From Megamonas funiformis (GTDB lineage Bacteria; Bacillota; Negativicutes; Selenomonadales; Selenomonadaceae), in NCBI RefSeq assembly GCF_010669225.1, contig NZ_CP048627.1, positions 1,935,292 through 1,999,291 of the forward strand: DNA of 64,000 nt, in the 5' to 3' direction. Position numbers and translations under genes: made by a program. How positions within the stretch are numbered: position 1 is the first letter of the stretch; every line of letters starts with the position of its first letter. The notes under the pieces are model-generated. The model did not search any database. It saw only the letters and a program-made list of their open reading frames with translations, and was not told where the DNA came from. Shown in pieces: positions 47,148 to 57,213 of this stretch.

Positions 47148-47978
47148 ATTTTATATATAGGTAACCATTTATCTTCTTCAAAAGGTTTTTTGCAAATGGG
47201 TAAAGAAGCTTTAAGTTTAAATGCTAATACATTTTCTTTTTTTACTAGAAATCCTCGTGGTAGCAAAGCCAAAGATATAGACGATAATGATGTCCAACAA
47301 TTTTTAGCTTTAGCCAAACAATATAAATTCCATAAATTAGTAGCTCATGCACCTTATACATTAAATCCATGTTCCAATCGTGAAGAAGTACGCGAATTTG
47401 CTCGCCAAACAATTGCTGATGATTTACTTCGCATGGAAAAATTGCCTCATAATTATTATAATTTCCACCCAGGAAATCATTTAGGGCAAGGCATAGATTT
47501 TGCCATCAAAGCTATCAGTGATTGCTTAAATGAAGTGATGTGGCCTGAACAGCAGACTACTGTCTTATTAGAAACTATGGCAGGAAAAGGCACTGAAGTT
47601 GGCAAAACTTTTGCTGAACTTCAAGCAATTATTGAGCGTATCAATTTACAAGATAAAATAGGTGTATGCCTTGATACTTGTCATATTTGGGACGGCGGTT
47701 ATGATATTGTAAATAATTTAAATAATGTCCTAGCTGATTTTGATAAAATAATCGGTCTTGATAAATTAAAAGCTATACATTTAAATGACAGTAAAAATGA
47801 CTTAAACACTCATAAAGACCGCCATGAAAAAATTGGTCAAGGTAAAATAGGTCTTGATACTATCATAAAAATTATAAACCACCCACAATTGAAACATTTG
47901 CCATTTATTTTAGAAACACCAAATGACCATGATGGATATGCTCAAGAAATAGCTTTATTGCGCGCTAATTTCAATTAA
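47148..47978 (+). CDS. nfo: Endonuclease IV (AP endonuclease)
   Basis: Cuts DNA at abasic sites with three zinc ions. 276 aa TIM barrel: [35 protein letters not shown] (ligand His), LLETMAGKG (Glu), [13 protein letters not shown] and [22 protein letters not shown]. The family normally begins M(L/K)YIGNH. The only nearby canonical codon, GTG 47139, overlaps the SD AGGAG (47135-47139), while an ATT at 47148 has perfect spacing, so translation may begin there. Otherwise the start is GTG 47139. Confidence 0.93.
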   Translation: MLYIGNHLSSSKGFLQMGKEALSLNANTFSFFTRNPRGSKAKDIDDNDVQQFLALAKQYKFHKLVAHAPYTLNPCSNREEVREFARQTIADDLLRMEKLPHNYYNFHPGNHLGQGIDFAIKAISDCLNEVMWPEQQTTVLLETMAGKGTEVGKTFAELQAIIERINLQDKIGVCLDTCHIWDGGYDIVNNLNNVLADFDKIIGLDKLKAIHLNDSKNDLNTHKDRHEKIGQGKIGLDTIIKIINHPQLKHLPFILETPNDHDGYAQEIALLRANFN

Positions 47979-47988
47979 ATATAAATAA

Positions 47989-48038
47989 AAAAAGTATCTT
48001 TTTCTAGCTGAAATATAAGTCAGAAAAAGATACTTTTT
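47989..48038. terminator. Bidirectional terminator between nfo and thiD
   Basis: 17-bp arms AAAAAGTATCTTTTTCT / AGAAAAAGATACTTTTT, A and T tracts on both sides. Confidence 0.85.
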
Positions 48039-48049
48039 ATTTTACTTAT

Positions 48050-48853
48050 TTATCTTGTTTGCCAATGAGCTAATGCTCCTGTAAATTCATTCAATTTAAA
48101 TGAGTTTGCTACAGCTTTATCAATGAAATTTTGAGCATTTTCAAAAGCTTGATGGATATCTAAACCTTTAGCAAGTCCTGCTGTTATTGCTGCGGAGAAA
48201 GTGCAACCAGCACCACTATTATAGATATTTTTCATCTTAGCTTTTTTCTGGATAGTAAATTCTTTACCATCAAATAAAACATCTACCATATAATCGCCAT
48301 CTACACGACTACCAGATTTTATAATGACATTTTTCGCACCGAGTTTATTGATTTTTACACAAGCTTCTTTAATGTCTTCTACAGTTTCCACTTTTTCCAT
48401 ACCTGCAAGATAAGCAGATTCTACTGTATTTGGTGTTATTACATCAGCTTTTTTTACCAATAAAGATTTTATTGCTTCGGCTGCTTCTGGTACCATGATA
48501 GCGTCGATACCTTTACAAACCATTACAGGGTCGATTACTACATTTTTAAAATTATATTTATCTATGGATTTCGCTACTAATTCTACAAGAGCAGCTGAAC
48601 CTAACATACCTGTTTTCATGGCATTAATGCCAATACCTTCACCAACAGTTGCAATCTGACGTTCAATAGTAGGCAAATCTATAGGAAAGATATCATGAGC
48701 CCAATCTTTTGGATTTTGTGCCACAATTACAGTTAGTGCCACCATTCCATAAACGCCCATCTCTTCAAAAGTCTTTAAATCGGCTTCCATGCCAGCTCCA
48801 CCAGAAGTATCAGAACCTGCTATAGTCAATGCTTTATAATTCTCTAATGCCAT
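48050..48853 (-). CDS. thiD: Hydroxymethylpyrimidine/phosphomethylpyrimidine kinase
   Basis: 267 aa ribokinase-fold: IAGSDTSGGAGMEADLKTF, NAMKTGMLGS, VIDPVMVCKG, GAGCTFSAAITAGL (catalytic GAGD-like region, here GAGC). Phosphorylates HMP for thiamine synthesis. Bacillus PdxK-type pyridoxal kinases belong to the same family and also carry a Cys there, so pyridoxine kinase is a real alternative. Confidence 0.85.
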   Translation of the reverse strand: MALENYKALTIAGSDTSGGAGMEADLKTFEEMGVYGMVALTVIVAQNPKDWAHDIFPIDLPTIERQIATVGEGIGINAMKTGMLGSAALVELVAKSIDKYNFKNVVIDPVMVCKGIDAIMVPEAAEAIKSLLVKKADVITPNTVESAYLAGMEKVETVEDIKEACVKINKLGAKNVIIKSGSRVDGDYMVDVLFDGKEFTIQKKAKMKNIYNSGAGCTFSAAITAGLAKGLDIHQAFENAQNFIDKAVANSFKLNEFTGALAHWQTR

Positions 48854-48963
48854 ATTATCACCTTTATCTAATAGAATAAAAAATTTATTTAAAATTATAG
48901 ATATCTATTAGTTAAAAGTCAATTAAAATACGAAAAAAGTCAATATTGTATCGATACAATATT

Positions 48964-49794
48964 TTATTTAAATTTCAATCCTTTGACTACAATATCCACA
49001 TCATGCACAAACATACCTGTCATATATTCTACGACTTCTTTTATCTTTTTTTGTATGCCTTGTATCATTGTTGGAATATGACTTCCATAATTTAAAACTA
49101 CTTCAAAAGAAACTTTTATACCTTTATCTTCACCTTTTTCCCAAACATGGTCAACATGTATATGTGAAGCTTTAAAATCAAAATCTTTATCCTTAGCAAT
49201 ATGCTTAATAATGGATAAAATTGCAGCATCATCTATGATAAGTCTTCCATAATAACTAAAAATTGGTCGTACTATGGATTTTTCACCTAAACGACGGCGT
49301 TTTGTACTTGATTTTTTAAAAAATGATTGTATTGGGTCTATCAAATAACCTGAAAAATGTGGTTTTAACTCAATAGTTGGTACAGGAATGATATGTTTAC
49401 CTTCACGATTGCGATAAAATTGAGCTTTTGCCATTTCTGCTTTTGTAGCAATATCTGCTATATTGATAATTTTACTAATTGGTGGCAAATTCAAAGCTTT
49501 GTCAATGCGATGCACCATATTTTCAGAAGTGCCTAAAATCAAAATTCTATTTGGCTGTTCTTTTTCTATAGCATTTCTCACTTCTTCGGCATGTCCAGGC
49601 ACTACAAAAACAGCTCGTCTTATCGCCATGATTTTACTTGCTTCTCTTTTAGCAGAATGACCTGCTATGATTTTATTGTCTTTTATCAAAATCCCATCAT
49701 CTATAATGGCATCAGCTTTATTTTGTCTTGCTACCATTAATGCTCTATGGGATTTTCCTGTTCCACTTGGTCCTACTAACGCAATAACATCCAT
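48964..49794 (-). CDS. P-loop NTPase fused to Asp23/Gls24-like domain
   Basis: 276 aa. N-terminal P-loop GPSGTGKSHRAL with DAIIDDGILI and VVPGHAEEVRNAIE; the C-terminal half (about 180-275) shows the alkaline-shock (Asp23/Gls24) pattern GRLIIDDAAILSIIKHIA...VSFEVVLNYGSHIP. The fusion is a conserved Firmicutes/Negativicutes family of unknown function, likely envelope stress related. SD AAGGAG before ATG 49794. Confidence 0.7.
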   Translation of the reverse strand: MDVIALVGPSGTGKSHRALMVARQNKADAIIDDGILIKDNKIIAGHSAKREASKIMAIRRAVFVVPGHAEEVRNAIEKEQPNRILILGTSENMVHRIDKALNLPPISKIINIADIATKAEMAKAQFYRNREGKHIIPVPTIELKPHFSGYLIDPIQSFFKKSSTKRRRLGEKSIVRPIFSYYGRLIIDDAAILSIIKHIAKDKDFDFKASHIHVDHVWEKGEDKGIKVSFEVVLNYGSHIPTMIQGIQKKIKEVVEYMTGMFVHDVDIVVKGLKFK

Positions 49795-49939
49795 ATCTTA
49801 TGCTCCTTTTTATCAATATTAAGCTACTTAATTAACATATTTTTAGAATTTTTCGTTTTTTATCAACAATATATTTTAAAAATACAGTTATTATTTCATA
49901 TTATATATAATTATAATGGTTATTATCCTTAAACGCAAA

Positions 49940-49984
49940 GTATGTCTAAAGCTCAATAAATAAATTACTAAACCTTAGACATAC
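49940..49984 (-). terminator. Hairpin downstream of spoVS, weak terminator
   Basis: Arms GTATGTCTAA (49940-49949) and TTAGACATAC (49975-49984). The tail TTTGCGTTT is only partly T-rich. Confidence 0.4.
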
Positions 49985-50059
49985 CCTGTCTTAAAATTCA
50001 ACTTAACCTAAAAAGTAATTAGCGAATATGAATAATTTAGTCTATGTACTCATACGACC

Positions 50060-50320
50060 TTATCTTGATTCAATGATCAATTTTATTGCAGTTCTTTCTT
50101 CGCCATCGATTTCTATATCAGCAAAAGCTGGTACACAAACTAAATCAATGCCACTAGGTGCCACAAAGCCACGTGCTATAGCTACTGCTTTTACTGCTTG
50201 ATTTAATGCTCCTGCACCTACTGCTTGTAATTCTGCTGTTCCTTTTTCTCTTAATACTCCTGCTAAAGCTCCTGCTACAGAATTTGGATTGGATTTTGTT
50301 GATACTCTTAATACTTCCAT
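50060..50320 (-). CDS. spoVS: Stage V sporulation protein S
   Basis: 86 aa Alba-fold protein, nearly invariant family: EVLRVSTKSNPNSVAGALAGV and GAGALNQAVKAVAIARGF. In spore formers it affects septation and coat; also in non-sporulators where it binds nucleic acid. ATG 50320 with AAGGGGTG; in-frame upstream codon at 50329 rejected. Typically next to ymdB and rny, as here. Confidence 0.96.
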   Translation of the reverse strand: MEVLRVSTKSNPNSVAGALAGVLREKGTAELQAVGAGALNQAVKAVAIARGFVAPSGIDLVCVPAFADIEIDGEERTAIKLIIESR

Positions 50321-50412
50321 AATGTACACCCCTTAACGATTAGGAATTATTATATAAGTTCGCCAAACAAGTTCCAAAATTCTTTTTTTATAACTGTATA
50401 CTTGTATATTCT

Positions 50413-51189
50413 TTATTCTTCGTTAAATAGTATTCTTTCAAAGGATTTTACGCTATTATCTTCTGCTAATTCTAAAACAACAGCAGAAAAAATATTTGGA
50501 CCTTCTGCCATTTCAAAACGCACTGGTCTACATGTGATGAATTTATCTATTGCATTATTTACATTTATACCAAGGCTTGAATTATAAGGACCTACCATAC
50601 CTAAATCACTGATATAAGCTGTTCCTTTAGGTAAAATTCTATTATCAGCTGTCTGCACATGAGTATGAGTTCCAACGACACAAGTTACTTTACCATCAAG
50701 ATAAAATCCCATAGCTATTTTTTCTGATGTAGCTTCTGCATGTATATCTACTAATATAATATCGCATTGATTTTTAATTTCTTTTAAAATTTCGTCGACC
50801 TTTTGGAATGGACAGTCCATTGGTGGCATAAATGTTCTACCAGATACATTGATTACACCAATATTTTTAGCTTTAAATGGATAGATACAATATCCTTTGC
50901 CAGGTGCGCCTTCTGGATAATTGGCAGGTCTTATCAAAAATGGTTCATCATCTATAAAAGATACAATTTCTTTTTGATCCCAAATATGATTACCTGAAGT
51001 TACTATATCTGCTCCAGCTCGATAAATTTCATCTAAAGTTTTGCGACTGATACCTCTACCACCTGCAATATTTTCGCCGTTAACTACAACTACATCTATA
51101 TTATGTTCTTTTTTCAATTCTGGAACATATTTTCTAAATGCTTCTCTACCTGGTCTACCACATACATCACCAACAATTAAAAATTTCAA
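50413..51189 (-). CDS. ymdB: YmdB-type metallophosphoesterase (cyclic nucleotide phosphodiesterase)
   Basis: 258 aa calcineurin-like: FLIVGDVCGRPGR, VNGENIAGGRG, TSGNHIWDQKE, DIHAEATSEK and GTHTHVQTAD supply the dimetal site. In Bacillus it hydrolyses cyclic nucleotides and affects biofilm and RNase Y. TTG 51189 with AGGAGAA 6 nt upstream gives MKFLIVGD; the ATG at 51219 is weaker. Follows rny and a hypothetical gene. Confidence 0.95.
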   Translation of the reverse strand: MKFLIVGDVCGRPGREAFRKYVPELKKEHNIDVVVVNGENIAGGRGISRKTLDEIYRAGADIVTSGNHIWDQKEIVSFIDDEPFLIRPANYPEGAPGKGYCIYPFKAKNIGVINVSGRTFMPPMDCPFQKVDEILKEIKNQCDIILVDIHAEATSEKIAMGFYLDGKVTCVVGTHTHVQTADNRILPKGTAYISDLGMVGPYNSSLGINVNNAIDKFITCRPVRFEMAEGPNIFSAVVLELAEDNSVKSFERILFNEE

Positions 51190-51230
51190 AATAAATTCTC
51201 CTCTTATTTTATTCTTCACAAAATCTATAA

Positions 51231-51755
51231 TTATTTATTAAATACAATGACTCTACCAGCTTCGCGAATACCTATCATTTTTTCTACTACTGGATTAATT
51301 TTCAAACTTGCAAACATCGTATCTATTAAATCCATTTGCGCTAACATTGTACTATCTATCATAGGAATTTTATCAGTATCCATGATGAGTAATTCGCCAA
51401 ATTCTTCATTAATTAACGTATTTATTAAACGAAGTTCTCCATGAGAAAAAGTTTTCATATCTCTTTTTATCGTTATAAAAGTAGCTTTTTCTTCTATATT
51501 TATTTTTACTTCATCACATTCCACTTGCGTTTTTTCTAAATAATGATAGGACTTTAAACATTCTTCTAATAAAGTTCGTGTTTTTTCTATTTCTTCATCA
51601 GTCAATATCTTTTGGATAATATAATTTATATATATTTTTTCATCTGGTTCTATAGATATCTTGCTAATCTCTGGATAATAAATTAATACTGATGTCAATA
51701 AATTAACACAATCCATATTAGGTTTTTTCTCATCTTTAGTTTTAGTAATTTGCAT
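51231..51755 (-). CDS. Uncharacterised conserved protein between rny and ymdB
   Basis: 174 aa, soluble, charged, no signal. Sequence features: CVNLLTSVLIYYPEISKISIEPD, a Thr/Lys helix TDEEIEKTRTLLEECLKSYH and a C-terminal NPVVEKMIGIREAGRVIVF. SD TGAGG before ATG 51755. Position suggests a link to RNA decay or signalling; not recognised as a named family. Confidence 0.7.
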   Translation of the reverse strand: MQITKTKDEKKPNMDCVNLLTSVLIYYPEISKISIEPDEKIYINYIIQKILTDEEIEKTRTLLEECLKSYHYLEKTQVECDEVKINIEEKATFITIKRDMKTFSHGELRLINTLINEEFGELLIMDTDKIPMIDSTMLAQMDLIDTMFASLKINPVVEKMIGIREAGRVIVFNK

Positions 51756-51849
51756 TATTGTAACCTCACTGCAAAATCAAATAATATTAATCACAAACTC
51801 ATTTTATATCTATTTATTCAATTTATCCAAAAAGAGATTTAATGCAAAA

Positions 51850-51879
51850 AAAGTAGTTATCAATATTAATAACTACTTT
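51850..51879 (-). terminator. Terminator of rny
   Basis: Arms AAAGTAGTTAT / ATAACTACTTT with seven A before it (T-run on the minus strand). Confidence 0.8.
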
Positions 51880-51915
51880 CTTGCTTTTACTTTATGTCAA
51901 AAGAAATTATTATCT

Positions 51916-53460
51916 TTATTTTGCATAATCAACTACACGAGTTTCTCTAATTACAGTTACTTTTATCTGTCCTGGATATTCAAGTTCAGCTTCAATTTTC
52001 TTAGTGATATCATGAGCCAAAGCAACAGTTGAGATATCATCCATTTTTTCTGGTTTAACCATAATGCGAATTTCTCGACCTGCTTGAATAGCAAATGAAC
52101 GGTCAACACCTTCAAAGGATTCTGCTATTTCTTCAAGACGTTTTAAACGTTTCAAATAAGATTCTAAACTTTCACGTCTAGCACCTGGACGTGCGGCTGA
52201 TACAGCATCAGCTGCTGCAACGAGTACAGCTTCCACAGTTTTTGCTTCTTCATCACCATGATGAGCAGCTATAGCATTTACAACATCAGCAGATTCACGA
52301 TATTTTTTCGCTAAATCTGCACCGATAGTAACATGTGGACCTTCAACTTCATGGTCAATAGCTTTACCTATATCATGTAATAAACCACCACGTTTAGCAA
52401 GATTTACATCAACACCTAATTCAGCAGCCATTACACCTGCTAAATGAGATACTTCTACAGAGTGATTTAATACATTTTGACCATAACTTGTACGATATTT
52501 TAATCTACCTAATAATTTTACAATTTCTGGATGTAATCCATGTACACCAGTTTCAAAGCAAGCTTGTTCTCCTGCTTCTTTAATGCGTTGGTCTACTTCT
52601 TTACGAGCTTTTTCTACCATCTCTTCAATGCGAGCTGGGTGAATACGCCCATCTGTAATGAGTTTTTCCAAAGCAATACGTGCTATTTCACGACGAACAG
52701 GATCAAAACCAGATAAAATTACAGCTTCTGGTGTATCATCAATAATTAAATCAATGCCTGTCATTGTTTCTAAAGCACGAATATTTCTACCTTCACGACC
52801 AATGATGCGACCTTTCATCTCATCATTTGGCAATGCTACTACAGAAACAGTAGTTTCTGCTACATGGTCAGCAGCACATCTTTGAATAGCCAAAGAAATG
52901 ATATTTCTAGCACGTTTTTCTGCTTCTTCTTTTGCTTGCTGTTCATATTCTTTAATCATTACAGCTTTATCGTGTTTGATTTCGATTTCAGCATCTGCAA
53001 GTAACATACTGCGTGCATCTTCTGTAGTAAGTCCAGAAATACGTTCTAATTCTTCTAACTGTTTTGCATGAAGTGCTTCTATTTTTGCTTGAGATTTATC
53101 AATCTCAGCTTCTTTACGATTTAAAACTTCTTCTTTTTTCTCTAAAGAATCAATTTTTCTATCTAAATTTTCTTCTTTTTGTACCAAACGACGTTCTTGA
53201 CGGGAAAGTTCATTTCTACGGTCTTTTGTATCGCGGTCTAACTCTTGACGCATTCTATGTATTTCTTCTTTTGCTTCAAGAGTTGCTTCTTTTTTCTTAG
53301 TTTCAATCTGTTTTTCGGCTTCTGTAACAATTCTTCTTGCTTCAGCTTCAGCAGAGCCAATTTGTGATTCTGCACTGCGTTTTCTCATCCAATAGCCCGC
53401 ACCTAAGCCTACAACTAGTGCAAGTATTATCGCTAATAATAATTCAACGATAATCTCCAC
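51916..53460 (-). CDS. rny: Ribonuclease Y
   Basis: Membrane-anchored endoribonuclease that starts mRNA decay. 514 aa: N-terminal transmembrane helix ([20 protein letters not shown]), long coiled coil (about 30-190), KH domain ([15 protein letters not shown]), and HD domain ([20 protein letters not shown]). GTG start 53460 next to a G-rich SD. The neighbours ymdB and spoVS form a conserved block. Confidence 0.97.
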   Translation of the reverse strand: MEIIVELLLAIILALVVGLGAGYWMRKRSAESQIGSAEAEARRIVTEAEKQIETKKKEATLEAKEEIHRMRQELDRDTKDRRNELSRQERRLVQKEENLDRKIDSLEKKEEVLNRKEAEIDKSQAKIEALHAKQLEELERISGLTTEDARSMLLADAEIEIKHDKAVMIKEYEQQAKEEAEKRARNIISLAIQRCAADHVAETTVSVVALPNDEMKGRIIGREGRNIRALETMTGIDLIIDDTPEAVILSGFDPVRREIARIALEKLITDGRIHPARIEEMVEKARKEVDQRIKEAGEQACFETGVHGLHPEIVKLLGRLKYRTSYGQNVLNHSVEVSHLAGVMAAELGVDVNLAKRGGLLHDIGKAIDHEVEGPHVTIGADLAKKYRESADVVNAIAAHHGDEEAKTVEAVLVAAADAVSAARPGARRESLESYLKRLKRLEEIAESFEGVDRSFAIQAGREIRIMVKPEKMDDISTVALAHDITKKIEAELEYPGQIKVTVIRETRVVDYAK

Positions 53461-53593
53461 CCCCCTTTACTTTAAATTTTTCTAAATATTCTTTACAAAT
53501 TCATATAGCTGACGTAACCATATAGAAGTATTGTAAAGGTTTTTAGAAACAGTGTCAAGATTACTTACCTATTAATGACACATTAACATTCCT

Positions 53594-53635
53594 AAAAGAA
53601 AGCCATCACTATATCTTTAGTAATGGCTTTCTTTT
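53594..53635. terminator. Bidirectional terminator between rny promoter region and YbjN-like gene
   Basis: 18-bp arms AAAAGAAAGCCATCACTA / TAGTAATGGCTTTCTTTT. It ends the minus-strand YbjN-like gene at 53695. Confidence 0.8.
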
Positions 53636-53694
53636 CACTTTATTTTATTTGCTTTTTTACTGTATCTTTACTGTATCAAATTAGAGTTTTATCA

Positions 53695-54135
53695 TCAATT
53701 CCATAATAATTTCATCCAATTTGGATATTCCTTTTCTAAATGAACTGTAATTGCATTTAATAAATCCATTACTAATTCACCATCTAAATCATCATTTTTA
53801 TTAGGAATATACATATCTAAATATAAAGCATTATCTGCACCTAGATAATATTTTACTGCTTTATAATTTATATTCATCTCATTTACACAACGAATGAATT
53901 CATCTTTATTTTTCATATATTCAATGTCTGGTATTACCTGCACGCGTAAAATAACATAAATACTTTCATCCATTACAATTACAGCAGGCAATTTTTGACC
54001 AAATACTTTTACATATGTATGAAAAGTAACTCGTGCATTTTCTTCTTCATTATTATTTATACTTTCTTCTACTTTGAAATTTGTAATATTATTTTCTGCT
54101 ATATAAGCTTTAAATTTTTCTGCTTTTAAATTCAT
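53695..54135 (-). CDS. YbjN-domain protein
   Basis: 146 aa, opening NLKAEKFKAYIAENNITNFKVEE, with VTFHTYVKVFGQKLPAVIVMDE and a C-terminal LDGELVMDLLNAITVHLEK helix, typical of the YbjN/SseB-like fold of type III-chaperone relatives. Function unknown; presumed protein-interaction. ATG 54135 with AAGGAATGG upstream; longer frame to 54153. Confidence 0.65.
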   Translation of the reverse strand: MNLKAEKFKAYIAENNITNFKVEESINNNEEENARVTFHTYVKVFGQKLPAVIVMDESIYVILRVQVIPDIEYMKNKDEFIRCVNEMNINYKAVKYYLGADNALYLDMYIPNKNDDLDGELVMDLLNAITVHLEKEYPNWMKLLWN

Positions 54136-54334
54136 TTTGCACCATTCCTTCATTAAAATATATTTTTATCATCAATATAAAAATAAAAACGCATCTCTGA
54201 TAAATTATAAAACATATATTATCTTGATTATGTTATATATATATATTATCATTATTTTATAATTTTATATATTCCTTTTTAGTCTTTCGATAAATTTTAT
54301 GATTATGTTTTTCATAATCTCTGGAGTGATTAAG

Positions 54335-56557
54335 ATGAAAACTGATAATATGGATATTACAATTGATGATATTATCAATACCGTAAAAAGTTACAATCCA
54401 CAAGCTAATTTTGATTTAATTACTAAAGCTTATAATCTTGCTTATGAGGCACATGCTGACCAAAAACGTATTTCAGGTGAAATGTATATCACACACCCAT
54501 TACATGTTGCTATGATTTTAACTGATTTACATATCGACGAGGTTACTATTGCTGCTGCCTTATTGCATGACGTTGTGGAAGATACAATCTATACCATTGA
54601 ACAAATGAAAGAACTCTTTGGCGAAGAAGTTGCTATGCTCATTGACGGCGTAACTAAACTCAGCAAAATGAAATATAAATCCAAAGAGGATCAACAGCTT
54701 GAAACATACCGCAAAATGTTTTTAGCTATGGCTAAAGATATTCGTGTAATCATGATAAAATTAGCTGACCGCTTGCATAATATGCGTACCTTAAAATATA
54801 TGCGTGAAGAAAAACAAAAACGCATTGCTAAAGAAACGCTAGAAGTTTATGCACCACTTGCTAATCGCCTTGGTATTTCCAATATCAAATGGGAACTTGA
54901 AGATTTATGTTTGCGTTATCTTGAACCTGAAACTTATTATGATTTAGTCGATAAAGTAAACCAAAAACGTGAAGAACGCCAAGGTTTTATCAATGACGCT
55001 GTAGCAAAAATACAGCAAGAATTTGATAAAATTCATTTAAAAGGTGAAATCAAAGGTAGAGCAAAACATTTCTACAGTATCTACCGCAAAATGAAAAAAA
55101 GCAATAAAGATATCTCTGATATTTTCGATTTACTCGCTGTGCGTGTATTAGTGCAGACTATCCCTGATTGCTACACTGTACTTGGTATTATTCACGCTAT
55201 GTGGAAACCGCTACCAGGTAGATTTAAAGATTATATCGCTGTACCAAAAACTAACGGCTATCAATCTTTGCATACTACTGTAATCACAGATAATGGCCTT
55301 CCACTTGAAATTCAAATTCGTACTTTTGCCATGCATGCTATTTCCGAATATGGTATTGCTGCTCACTGGAAATATAAAGAAGCTGGCAATAAAAGCATAG
55401 GAGCTAATAGCGAATACGATAAAAAACTTTCATGGCTCCGCCAAATGATTACACTTCAAGATGAATTTTCCGACCCACGCGAATATTTTGAAGCACTCAA
55501 AATTGATATTTTCTCCGATGAAGTATTCGTATATACTCCTCGCGGTGATGTTATCAATTTACCAAAAGGCTCAAACCCTATAGACTTTGCTTATCACATT
55601 CATACAGATATCGGCAATCACTGTGTAGGTGCTAAAGTAAATGGCAAAATTGTTCCACTTGAATATACTTTACAAAACGGTGATATCGTTTCTGTAATTA
55701 CCAATAAACAAAATAATGGGCCAAGTCCAGATTGGTTAAATATTGTAGCATCTTCACAGACAAGAACAAAAATCCGCCAATGGTTCAAAAAACAACGTCG
55801 TGAAGAAAATATCTCCCGCGGTCTTGAATTATTAGAAAATGAAGCTAAACATTTAGGCTACAATTTTAAAGATTTAGCCAAAAATGATAGACTTTTACAA
55901 GTAGCTCAAAAATTAAATATCCAAAATACTGATGATATGTTTGCTTCTATCGGTTTTGGTGGTATCACTGTAAATAGCATTATGAGTAAACTCATTGCTT
56001 TTTATAAAAAAGACCTACAAGAAATCACCCCTCCGGATATTTCACAAATGCTTGAAAAAATCAAGCCTAAAACATCTAAGAAAAAAGCAAGTCATGGTAT
56101 TTTAGTCGAAGGTGAAGATGGTTTCCTTGTGCATTTAGCAAAATGTTGTAATCCTATCCCAGGCGACCAAATAATCGGTTATATAACTCGTGGTCGCGGT
56201 GTATCTGTTCATCGTGCCGATTGTCCAAATGTATTGCGTGAAGGCAATGATATGATGCGCGTCATTGATGTAAATTGGGATATCAGCACAGACCAATCTT
56301 ATCCTGTAACTATCGAAGTTGGTTGTTACGATAGACAAGGTATCTTAACTGAAATTATTGCTAGAATTTCTGATGCGAAAATAAATATTGAAAATATTTC
56401 TTCTCGCAGTATCCCTAGCAATAAAACTGCTGTAATGACTATTACTTTCCATACAAAAAATTTAGCTCGTGCAGAACAATTAATGAATACTCTCCGCCGT
56501 CTTAAAGATGTTTACAGCGTTCGTCGTAATTTGAGTAGTTCTGCTAAAGAAAAATAA
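54335..56557 (+). CDS. relA: Bifunctional (p)ppGpp synthase/hydrolase (RelA/SpoT)
   Basis: Makes and degrades the stringent alarmone. 740 aa: hydrolase HD domain (HDVVEDT, LADRLHNMRTL), synthetase domain (GRFKDYIAVPKTNGYQSLHT), TGS domain (VYTPRGDVINLPKGSNPIDFAY), zinc-finger-like helical region (HLAKCCNPIPGD) and C-terminal ACT domain. Both active sites look intact. ATG 54335 has GGAG 8 nt upstream; ATGs further upstream lack an SD. Confidence 0.97.
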   Translation: MKTDNMDITIDDIINTVKSYNPQANFDLITKAYNLAYEAHADQKRISGEMYITHPLHVAMILTDLHIDEVTIAAALLHDVVEDTIYTIEQMKELFGEEVAMLIDGVTKLSKMKYKSKEDQQLETYRKMFLAMAKDIRVIMIKLADRLHNMRTLKYMREEKQKRIAKETLEVYAPLANRLGISNIKWELEDLCLRYLEPETYYDLVDKVNQKREERQGFINDAVAKIQQEFDKIHLKGEIKGRAKHFYSIYRKMKKSNKDISDIFDLLAVRVLVQTIPDCYTVLGIIHAMWKPLPGRFKDYIAVPKTNGYQSLHTTVITDNGLPLEIQIRTFAMHAISEYGIAAHWKYKEAGNKSIGANSEYDKKLSWLRQMITLQDEFSDPREYFEALKIDIFSDEVFVYTPRGDVINLPKGSNPIDFAYHIHTDIGNHCVGAKVNGKIVPLEYTLQNGDIVSVITNKQNNGPSPDWLNIVASSQTRTKIRQWFKKQRREENISRGLELLENEAKHLGYNFKDLAKNDRLLQVAQKLNIQNTDDMFASIGFGGITVNSIMSKLIAFYKKDLQEITPPDISQMLEKIKPKTSKKKASHGILVEGEDGFLVHLAKCCNPIPGDQIIGYITRGRGVSVHRADCPNVLREGNDMMRVIDVNWDISTDQSYPVTIEVGCYDRQGILTEIIARISDAKINIENISSRSIPSNKTAVMTITFHTKNLARAEQLMNTLRRLKDVYSVRRNLSSSAKEK

Positions 56558-56586
56558 ACTAATAAAAATTACAAAGGAGCATTATC

Positions 56587-57213
56587 ATGAAAATAAAAGC
56601 CTTAGTAGTTGGCCCAATCATGGAAAATTGCTATATTTTATATGATGAACAAACTTTAGAAGGCATAATCGTCGACCCAGGCGATGAAGCTATAAGTATT
56701 TTAAATGTAGTCGATAATTTAAAACTTCATATTAAATATATTGTAAATACACATGGTCATGCTGACCATATTGGCGCTAATAAAGAATTAGGTTTAGCTC
56801 TAAAAGCAAAATTGGCTATTCATACTGATGATGCTTGTATGCTCACTGACCCACATCTCAATCTTTCTGAAAATGGCTATATGGGTAGACCTATAATTTC
56901 TCAACCTGCCGATATAATCTTACATGAAGGCGACATTATTTCTTTTGGCAATTGCAATCTAAAAGTAATTCATACTCCAGGGCATACACCTGGTGGAATT
57001 TGCCTTGTTGGTGAAGGCGTTGTTATGAGTGGCGACTCTTTATTTGCTGGCTCTATTGGTAGAACTGATTTTCCTACTGGCTCTATGACTGATTTAATTT
57101 CCAATTTAAAAGCAAAAATCTTGACTTTAGATGAAAATTTAACTGTTTTTCCTGGTCATGGTGGAGCAACTACTATTGCCTATGAAAAACAAATCAATCC
57201 TTATTTAGGTTAA
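56587..57213 (+). CDS. Metallo-beta-lactamase-fold hydrolase (glyoxalase II-like)
   Basis: 208 aa: NTHGHADHIGANKEL (HxHxDH, Zn site), HTPGHTPGGICLV, SGDSLFAGSIGRTD and FPGHGG. Hydrolyses a thioester or ester; S-lactoylglutathione is unlikely in an anaerobe without glutathione. Directly downstream of relA (29 bp) and 0 bp from the next gene, a common Firmicutes layout. Confidence 0.88.
   Translation: MKIKALVVGPIMENCYILYDEQTLEGIIVDPGDEAISILNVVDNLKLHIKYIVNTHGHADHIGANKELGLALKAKLAIHTDDACMLTDPHLNLSENGYMGRPIISQPADIILHEGDIISFGNCNLKVIHTPGHTPGGICLVGEGVVMSGDSLFAGSIGRTDFPTGSMTDLISNLKAKILTLDENLTVFPGHGGATTIAYEKQINPYLG

Noticed and set aside
49795-50059. Gene between the P-loop/Asp23 gene and spoVS
   Set aside because: No SD-associated frame on either strand; only the hairpin at 49940-49984 is visible.
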